A program made the translations under genes and the position numbers. A DNA stretch of 64,000 nucleotides. Source: Pontiellaceae bacterium B1224. GTDB taxonomy: Bacteria > Verrucomicrobiota > Kiritimatiellia > Kiritimatiellales > Pontiellaceae. The DNA is taken from NCBI GenBank assembly GCA_029432815.1, contig JAROBA010000026.1:1-64000 (forward strand), in the 5' to 3' direction. Below, in pieces: positions 58,631 to 64,000 of the stretch. Each line of letters begins with the position of its first letter. The stretch's first letter is position 1. The notes below the pieces were generated by a model that saw only the letters and a program-made list of their open reading frames with translations, searched no databases and was not told where the DNA came from.

Positions 58631-60031
58631 TTAGATTTTTCGGAGTTTAGGACCTTCGGGTGTGTCCTTGACCGTCCAGCCAAGCTCGGCGAGTCGATCC
58701 CGGATTCGGTCGGATTCGCCCCAGTTTTTTTCGGTACGTGCCACGGCGCGTGCTTCCAGCAACTCGGTGACTTCCGCAGAAACTTCTTCTTCCTGCGGAA
58801 TCAAAAGGCCGAGAACCGTATCGAGTTCTTTCCAAAGGTTGGAAACCGCCAGCGCCTGTTTTCCAGTCATTGGAACTTCAGCCATGGCTTTGTTTCCGGC
58901 ATGGACTGTATCAAATACGGCAGCCATGGCCCCGGAAATATTCATATCGTCATCCATGGCCCCGGAAAATTTTGCACGGGTCTGCTGCGCCCACTCCGGC
59001 AGCTCACCGGCTTCCGTTTCCGAGCCTACTGCCTCTATAATGGTCACATAAAATTCATCCAGCCGTTTGAGTGCGGCGCGATTGGCATCCAGCGATTTGA
59101 ATGCAAAGTTCAGCGACTGCCTATAGTGTGAAGAAAGCAGTTCATAGCGTACTTCACGACCGGTATAGCCCATGTCCAGGATTTCACGCAACGTGTAAAA
59201 ATTACCCAGCGATTTGGACATTTTTTTACCGTCCACAATGAGATAACCGCAATGCATCCAATATTTGGAATACATCTTTCCCGTTGCCGCTTCAGACTGG
59301 GCAATTTCATCCTCATGATGCGGGAAAATATTGTCTACCCCACCGGTATGGATATCAAAACTTTCACCCAGCAACTTCATGCTCATGGCAGAACATTCAA
59401 TATGCCAGCCAGGACGTCCTTTTCCCCAAGGGGAATCCCAGACAACATCGCCGTCTTCCGGCACATAGGCTTTCCACAGCGCAAAGTCAGCGGCATTATC
59501 TTTGTCGTATTCATCCTGGTCAACACGTGCCCCAGACTGCATGCCGTCACGATCGAGACGGGCCAACTTTCCATATTCAGCGAATTTATCGATGCTATAG
59601 TAGACGGAACCATCTTCCGACTGATAGGCATACCCCTTTTCAAACAAGGTCTCGATAATAGCAATCATCTCGGGAATAAAGTCTGTTGCAGCAGGATAGT
59701 GTTCCGCGGGTTCGATATTCAATTTCGCCAGATCTGAAAAAAAGGCATCGATATAGGTCTTGGTGTATTCTTTCAGCGGCATTCCCTGTTCAATGGAAGA
59801 ACGGATCGTTTTATCGTCTACATCCGTCAGATTCTGAACCTGAGTGACCCCGAAACCACAAAACTTTATATAACGTCGTAGCAGATCTTCGAACATATAG
59901 GCGCGGAAGTTTCCGATATGTGCATAATTATAGACGGTCGGACCGCAGGTATACATGCGAACATGTTTTCCATCGGCGGGAACCAACTCTTCTTTTGACC
60001 GGCTCATGGTATTATAAATTTTAAAAGCCAT
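58631..60031 (-). CDS. cysS: Cysteinyl-tRNA synthetase
   Basis: A 466-residue class I synthetase. The zinc Cys and HIGH-type motif are in YTCGPTVYNYAHIGNFRAYMFEDLL, in part CGPTVYNYAHIGN; WHIECSAMSMKLLG and HHEDEIAQSEA follow with further zinc ligands; the KMSKS motif is KKMSKSLGNF. Length and domains are normal. It overlaps the rsfS stop by one base. Two palindromes lie 16 bases apart inside it: perfect at 58830-58844 (SNLWK) and one-mismatch at 58861-58875 (VPMTGK). Confidence 0.97.
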   Translation of the reverse strand: MAFKIYNTMSRSKEELVPADGKHVRMYTCGPTVYNYAHIGNFRAYMFEDLLRRYIKFCGFGVTQVQNLTDVDDKTIRSSIEQGMPLKEYTKTYIDAFFSDLAKLNIEPAEHYPAATDFIPEMIAIIETLFEKGYAYQSEDGSVYYSIDKFAEYGKLARLDRDGMQSGARVDQDEYDKDNAADFALWKAYVPEDGDVVWDSPWGKGRPGWHIECSAMSMKLLGESFDIHTGGVDNIFPHHEDEIAQSEAATGKMYSKYWMHCGYLIVDGKKMSKSLGNFYTLREILDMGYTGREVRYELLSSHYRQSLNFAFKSLDANRAALKRLDEFYVTIIEAVGSETEAGELPEWAQQTRAKFSGAMDDDMNISGAMAAVFDTVHAGNKAMAEVPMTGKQALAVSNLWKELDTVLGLLIPQEEEVSAEVTELLEARAVARTEKNWGESDRIRDRLAELGWTVKDTPEGPKLRKI

Positions 60032-60387
60032 TATTCAGCCTCTTTCAGAGTCAATGTCGGGGCATCCTTCCACAACTGTTCAAGGTCGTAGAACTCGCGC
60101 AGCTCACGTTCAAACACATGAACCATGACGCCATGATAATCCATGATCATCCAACCGCTGTCAGGCACGCCCTCTTTTTGATATCCCTTGAATCCGGCAT
60201 CCTTGAAAAGGCGCTGCAGCCCATCGTATAATGCTTTCAGATGCGGCTTATTGGCTCCGGTTGCAATAATGAAGTAGTCCGCTATATTTGCGTGTTCCCG
60301 TAAATCTATCGTCACGATATCTTCAGCCTTACGCTCATCCAGAAATGTGATGACTTCCTTGATAATTTCCTGATCTGTCTTATCCAT
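60031..60387 (-). CDS. rsfS: Ribosome silencing factor RsfS (Iojap/DUF143)
   Basis: A 118-residue protein that binds ribosomal protein L14 and blocks subunit joining in starvation. Family motifs are ITFLDERKAEDIVTIDLREHANIADYFIIATGANKPHLKAL in parts ADYFIIATG and the later GWMIMDYHGVMVHVFEREL. GAGAGGA precedes the ATG. It sits between nadD and cysS, and nadD-rsfS is a widely conserved pair. Confidence 0.95.
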   Translation of the reverse strand: MDKTDQEIIKEVITFLDERKAEDIVTIDLREHANIADYFIIATGANKPHLKALYDGLQRLFKDAGFKGYQKEGVPDSGWMIMDYHGVMVHVFERELREFYDLEQLWKDAPTLTLKEAE

Positions 60388-60395
60388 AATTCCTC

Positions 60396-61025
60396 TCAGC
60401 CTCGATAGAGACCATGCTCAAAAATATACATTTCAACTTCCGGCGGCACCAGATACTTAATTCCCAGTCCTTCCGCGACACGCATTCGAATTTCGGAAGA
60501 TGAAATTCCCACCATGTGGGACTCAAACGCATGCTGGAGAACACGATCCTTGTGCCGCGCTGAGAGCTGTACTTTTTCCCTGATCTTCATGAGATCACTC
60601 TCCCCTGGTCGCATAAAGGAGGCAACCTCGCACAGCTCAAGTAATTCGTCAACATTGTACCAGTTATGCAGGTCGACCAAAGTATCACTACCCACGATCA
60701 GCAGCAGTTCTGAATTGGAATATTCAGATTTTAAATCACATATAGTATCAAAGGTATAAGATACCCCGCCGCGCTGTAGCTCAATCTCTGAAACTGAGAA
60801 ACGGAGATCCGTTTCCAGCGCAAGGTTCAGCATATTTAAGCGATGCTCGACCGCACTCTGCTGAAGATGTTGCTTATGCGGAGGAATTGCTGCTGGTATA
60901 AAAATAACTTCGGATAATTCGAGTTTTTCAACGGCATCCTGAGCAATTACAAGATGCCCCAGATGAATTGGATCGAAGGAACCTCCGAAAATACCGATCC
61001 TTCTAACCGATGAAAGAGATTCCAT
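60396..61025 (-). CDS. nadD: Nicotinate-nucleotide adenylyltransferase
   Basis: A 209-residue enzyme making nicotinate adenine dinucleotide in NAD synthesis. The nucleotide motif GIFGGSFDPIHLGHLVIAQDA and the C-terminal ISSSEIRMRVAEGLGIKYLVPPEVEMYI match the family. I use ATG 61025 (MESLSSVRRIGIFGG); an in-frame ATG at 61067 would overlap the exopolysaccharide lipoprotein stop. Neither has a good ribosome site, so the start is uncertain by 14 codons. It heads the nadD-rsfS-cysS run. Confidence 0.94.
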   Translation of the reverse strand: MESLSSVRRIGIFGGSFDPIHLGHLVIAQDAVEKLELSEVIFIPAAIPPHKQHLQQSAVEHRLNMLNLALETDLRFSVSEIELQRGGVSYTFDTICDLKSEYSNSELLLIVGSDTLVDLHNWYNVDELLELCEVASFMRPGESDLMKIREKVQLSARHKDRVLQHAFESHMVGISSSEIRMRVAEGLGIKYLVPPEVEMYIFEHGLYRG

Positions 61026-61048
61026 ATTTACTTCAACAGCGTTTTTAT

Positions 61049-61675
61049 CTAGATGACGGATTGCCAAACTTTAACAACATCGCCCGCTTTAATCTTGATG
61101 TCCTTTGACGGATCCTTCTCAAGCTCCTTCATATTGAAGGTATAAACTTTCCCCATTCTAGTAACCGTTACTTTTTTCTTGTTAGCATAAGGGGTATAAC
61201 CGCGAGCACCGGCTATTGCCTGGATAAGAGTTGTCCCGCTAATCAGTTGGAACTGCCCGGGTTGATTCACCTCACCCTGAACGTAATACATCTTCGCTGT
61301 CATCGTGACATTTACAGATACATTCTTATAAATACCGCCATCAACATAAAGTCGCTCAATCTTATTTTCCAAAGCTGAGGTGGTGAGGCCGGCCGCCTTG
61401 ATGGGTTCCTCAATATGTAACAAACCGATTTCACCATTTTCATCAACAACCACTTCCAGTTGCTGCTGCTCCATGATACCATTGAACCGAATATACAGCG
61501 GATCGCCGGCCCTAATAGTGTAGCCACCATAACTGGCAGTATCTCCGGCTTTTTGCATTTCTGTCTGAACACCATCACTGGTTATGGGTTGATTGCTTGA
61601 ATTAACCGGCTGTACTACACAACCCGATAACAGGGATGAAAGAAGCAGAACTGTGAAAATAAGTATTTTGCGCAT
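61049..61675 (-). CDS. Polysaccharide export lipoprotein (Wza-like)
   Basis: A 208-residue protein with lipoprotein signal LLLSSLLSGC (Cys near residue 19). It contains a polysaccharide-export domain (YTIRAGDPLYIRFNG, DENGEIGLLHIEEPIKAAGLT in part) and an SLBB-like domain (MYYVQGEVNQPGQFQLISGTTLIQAIAGARGYT in part). It is much shorter than E. coli Wza (379 residues) and lacks the extra C-terminal part, as is common outside enterobacteria. It should form part of the outer-membrane export channel. It follows the BY-kinase gene by 31 nt. Confidence 0.92.
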   Translation of the reverse strand: MRKILIFTVLLLSSLLSGCVVQPVNSSNQPITSDGVQTEMQKAGDTASYGGYTIRAGDPLYIRFNGIMEQQQLEVVVDENGEIGLLHIEEPIKAAGLTTSALENKIERLYVDGGIYKNVSVNVTMTAKMYYVQGEVNQPGQFQLISGTTLIQAIAGARGYTPYANKKKVTVTRMGKVYTFNMKELEKDPSKDIKIKAGDVVKVWQSVI

Positions 61676-61706
61676 TATATCATTCTCGATGTTATAAAGT
61701 TATGAA

Positions 61707-63806
61707 TTAAACGTTGTCATCCATCGGCACTTCACTCTGCGAACTATGGTAATAATCCGAGTAGTAAGAGTGGTAATAGTAGTAGTAATCATCACGCATG
61801 ACATTGATATTGTTCAATACGGCACCGATTACGTTCACTCCGAGAGCTTCAATCATTCCTTTAGCTTTAATCAGCATGTCTCGGGGATATTTCCGGTATT
61901 GAACAACAATGATCGCTCCATCTGTTTCCTTGGCAATAATCGAGGAATCACTGATACCCACCAAAGGCGGCGTATCAATCAGGACCACATCGTATTTAGT
62001 CTTTAACGATGCAATAAGCTCTCCGATTCGTTTGGGGTCCAAAACCCCCAACGAGGTTCGTGGCAGGCGGCCACTCGGCAGGAAATGAAGATTCGGCACA
62101 CTGGTCGCTTTTATCGCTTCCTCAACAGGAACATCTCGCAGCAGCACATTGGTTAATCCAAAGCGGTTGGATACCCCAAGAATTGTATGCTGCACCGGCC
62201 GGCGCAAGTCGGCATCAACCAAGAGAACTTTCTCTCCCTGCTGCGCACTGACAAAGGCAAGATTGAAACAGGTCGTCGATTTACCTTCACCGGCTCCCCC
62301 GGAAAGTACCGAGAAAGCTCCCCGATGAGATCCGCCTTCAGTAAATGCCAGGTTGGTTCTCAATACTCGATATGCTTCTGCATGTTCACTATCCGGCCCT
62401 TCTTCGATGAGAGGACGTACTTTCTGCGGAATCAGCCCGAGGACAGGTAGTCCAAGTATTCGCTCAACATCATCAGCCGTTTTAATGGAAGTATCCAGAT
62501 ACTCGATAAAGTATGCCAGACCTACGCCGGCACCTAAGCCGACAAAAATACTCAGCAAAACGTTCATAAATAGATTTGGGCTGACCGGACGCAGGTTCGG
62601 TTCAGCAACATCGATAATTTCGACCGGATTACGAGGCACTTGCAACGTAATAATTTCCTGACGATGCTTGGCTTTTAACTGTGTATAAATAAACCGCTCC
62701 GTTTCTAAATCATTCTGTGCATTTCGAAAGGGTCGATATTTGGTGCCCTGAGAAACAATTGTCTCAGAACGGACAGTTGCCAATACGCTATCCAGGCTTT
62801 CAAAATTATTCTTTGCAATTTGGTATTCAGTTTTCAGACCGTTTCGCAAGGCCTGTAAGCGCGCTTTTAATGTGTCTTCTGAAGCTTGTTTCTGAAGTAG
62901 ATAACGCCGCACTTCCGGGTGATTAGGACCATAATCAGCATCCAGCGAACTCAGTTGAATTTCGATATCCTGAAGCTGCTGAATATTATTCATTACAATC
63001 TGGTCGAATGTGATGTAAGACGCACGTTCAATGAGATCCTTATCGTCAAGATCTTCAAGAATTTTAAGTAGCCCTTCTTTTTCAACCATTTCTTTTTGAG
63101 CAACAAGGCGATCTCCCTCCAATTGTTGCAGACGCATTTCACTAACCTCAACCTGACCTTGACTGCCGATTACCGCGATATCCAAATCTGATCGTATATT
63201 CTGGAGCTTTTCTTCAGCTGCTTCCATACGAACTCGCTGTTCTTTCATCGCTTCATCAATCTTATCGATAGCACCACGTGCACTTTTAATAGCTAAATCA
63301 ATTCGGGAATCGCGATACACTTCGGCAAGCTCATTCGCAATAGCCGCAGCTTCTTCAGGACTATCTCGTTTCACGCTGACAACGATCAATGATGTGTCGC
63401 GCTGTTGAAAAACATCGATACTGTTTACGAGAATTTTATGTGCTACTTCCCGCGGCAGTTTTTCCCCTGTATTCTCCCACTCCTCCTGCAAGTTCAGGCG
63501 ATTTATGACTTCATAAAGAATCGGTTTAGACTGCATGATCTCAAACTGAGTCCGCAGAAAGTACGGATTGTATGAAGTGTAGTAGGACTGTTGCTGCATA
63601 GAGAATGGATTAATTTCCGGCGCATCCTCAGAAACCGAAATACGAACAGAGGACGCATATATATTCGGGAGCATCAAGGTATACACCGTTCCGGTAAGAA
63701 CGACGAGAATCGTAACAGCAAGTACAATTTCTTTTCTTGATCGAATTACACGCCAATAGTCAAGAAAGTGTAGGGTGCTCGACTGCTGCTCTGACTCATT
63801 GCTCAT
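61707..63806 (-). CDS. Polysaccharide chain-length protein with BY-kinase domain (Wzc-like)
   Basis: A 699-residue inner-membrane protein. The Wzz domain starts with a helix near residues 28-48 (IVLAVTILVVLTGTVYTLML) and has a long periplasmic coiled coil, then a second helix near 425-445. The C-terminal bacterial tyrosine kinase has Walker A SGGAGEGKSTT near residue 500, Walker A' LLVDADLRRP near 530, and Walker B VVLIDTPPL. The tail DDYYYYYHSYYSDYYHSSQ is the tyrosine cluster whose phosphorylation controls assembly. I use ATG 63806 with GGGAG upstream; an in-frame extension would run through the hairpin. Confidence 0.93.
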   Translation of the reverse strand: MSNESEQQSSTLHFLDYWRVIRSRKEIVLAVTILVVLTGTVYTLMLPNIYASSVRISVSEDAPEINPFSMQQQSYYTSYNPYFLRTQFEIMQSKPILYEVINRLNLQEEWENTGEKLPREVAHKILVNSIDVFQQRDTSLIVVSVKRDSPEEAAAIANELAEVYRDSRIDLAIKSARGAIDKIDEAMKEQRVRMEAAEEKLQNIRSDLDIAVIGSQGQVEVSEMRLQQLEGDRLVAQKEMVEKEGLLKILEDLDDKDLIERASYITFDQIVMNNIQQLQDIEIQLSSLDADYGPNHPEVRRYLLQKQASEDTLKARLQALRNGLKTEYQIAKNNFESLDSVLATVRSETIVSQGTKYRPFRNAQNDLETERFIYTQLKAKHRQEIITLQVPRNPVEIIDVAEPNLRPVSPNLFMNVLLSIFVGLGAGVGLAYFIEYLDTSIKTADDVERILGLPVLGLIPQKVRPLIEEGPDSEHAEAYRVLRTNLAFTEGGSHRGAFSVLSGGAGEGKSTTCFNLAFVSAQQGEKVLLVDADLRRPVQHTILGVSNRFGLTNVLLRDVPVEEAIKATSVPNLHFLPSGRLPRTSLGVLDPKRIGELIASLKTKYDVVLIDTPPLVGISDSSIIAKETDGAIIVVQYRKYPRDMLIKAKGMIEALGVNVIGAVLNNINVMRDDYYYYYHSYYSDYYHSSQSEVPMDDNV

Positions 63807-63830
63807 AAAGTGTACTCCCGTCCAAAAATT

Positions 63831-63860
63831 AAGATGGTGAAGGTAAACCTTCACCACCTT
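63831..63860 (-). terminator. Hairpin before the chain-length gene, terminator or attenuator
   Basis: GGTGAAGG-TTTA-CCTTCACC with flanking pairs, followed on the minus strand by TTAATTTTT, lies between the barrel gene and the chain-length gene. It could end the upstream transcript or act as an attenuator within one operon. Confidence 0.55.
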
Positions 63861-63895
63861 GTCACTCAAATAAAATCTACATTAATTCGCAGGTA

Positions 63896-64000
63896 TTAGA
63901 GACGCAACCGCCAACCAAGATCAACGCGATTTGAATCCCAGTCAACATCTGCAGTCGTGTCTGCACTGCGTGTACGGAAAAGATAACCTGCTTCAATGAA
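63896..64000 (-). CDS. 3' end of an outer-membrane beta-barrel protein (partial)
   Basis: The minus strand from the right edge reads FIEAGYLFRTRSADTTADVD and ends LGWRLRL followed by TAA, an open frame to the edge. Alternating hydrophobic strands near the C-terminus fit an outer-membrane barrel, such as the porin-like proteins found in exopolysaccharide operons. Only 34 residues are visible, so the family is uncertain. Confidence 0.55.
   Translation of the reverse strand, partial: FIEAGYLFRTRSADTTADVDWDSNRVDLGWRLRL

Overview
The window looks like a chromosomal contig from a Gram-negative member of the PVC superphylum, most likely Kiritimatiellota or a close relative. The evidence is a four-gene prepilin cassette resembling the Verru_Chthon cassettes of Verrucomicrobia, a sigma factor/FecR pair of the Rhodopirellula/Verrucomicrobium type, two large autotransporters, a secreted DUF2961 (GH172-like) protein and several outer-membrane proteins. 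The taxonomic placement is inference. I found no rRNA, tRNA, transposase or integrase.

Layout. 1-9.9 kb: a type I-C CRISPR-Cas locus read leftward. The order is cas3-cas5-cas8c-cas7, a 163-nt gap, then a non-canonical gene (HEAT repeats + zinc motif + PD-(D/E)XK nuclease) translationally coupled to cas4-cas1-cas2, then a leader and an array of 19 visible spacers that runs off the left edge. 9.95-12.8 kb: DUF167 protein and a zinc-type ABC importer (znuA-znuC-znuB). 13-16.2 kb: a small unknown protein and pyruvate phosphate dikinase. 16.4-20.7 kb: the prepilin/pseudopilin cassette. 20.8-26.3 kb: prenyl diphosphate synthase, FecR/ECF sigma pair, TSUP permease, SulP transporter. 26.5-32.4 kb: acyl-CoA dehydrogenase, thioredoxin reductase, EtfAB, dihydrolipoyl dehydrogenase. 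32.4-37.8 kb: a giant DUF3857/transglutaminase protein and a DUF481 outer-membrane protein. 38.1-40.4 kb: thrS (no TGS domain) and infC, which starts with the rare ATT codon. 40.5-51.4 kb: autotransporter, DUF2961 protein, pyrG, autotransporter. 51.4-56.4 kb: FAH-family hydrolase, SRAP-domain protein, and three tandem secreted paralogues of unknown function. 56.5-61 kb: aroQ, then the housekeeping run nadD-rsfS-cysS and tmk-holB. 61-64 kb: exopolysaccharide export lipoprotein, BY-kinase-type chain-length protein, and the 3' end of an outer-membrane barrel gene.

Two things stand out. First, a 15-bp palindrome, TTCCAA-N3-TTGGAA, occurs 22 times perfectly and at least 14 more times with one arm mismatch, between genes and inside genes in all three reading frames. 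Chance predicts about 0.004 perfect copies. It has no perfect copy in the cas locus or in the exopolysaccharide end. Second, the CRISPR locus carries an extra nuclease gene coupled to the adaptation genes. A further layer is a set of 60-100 bp intergenic inverted repeats from several sequence families, one of which seems to have been absorbed into a prepilin leader peptide.
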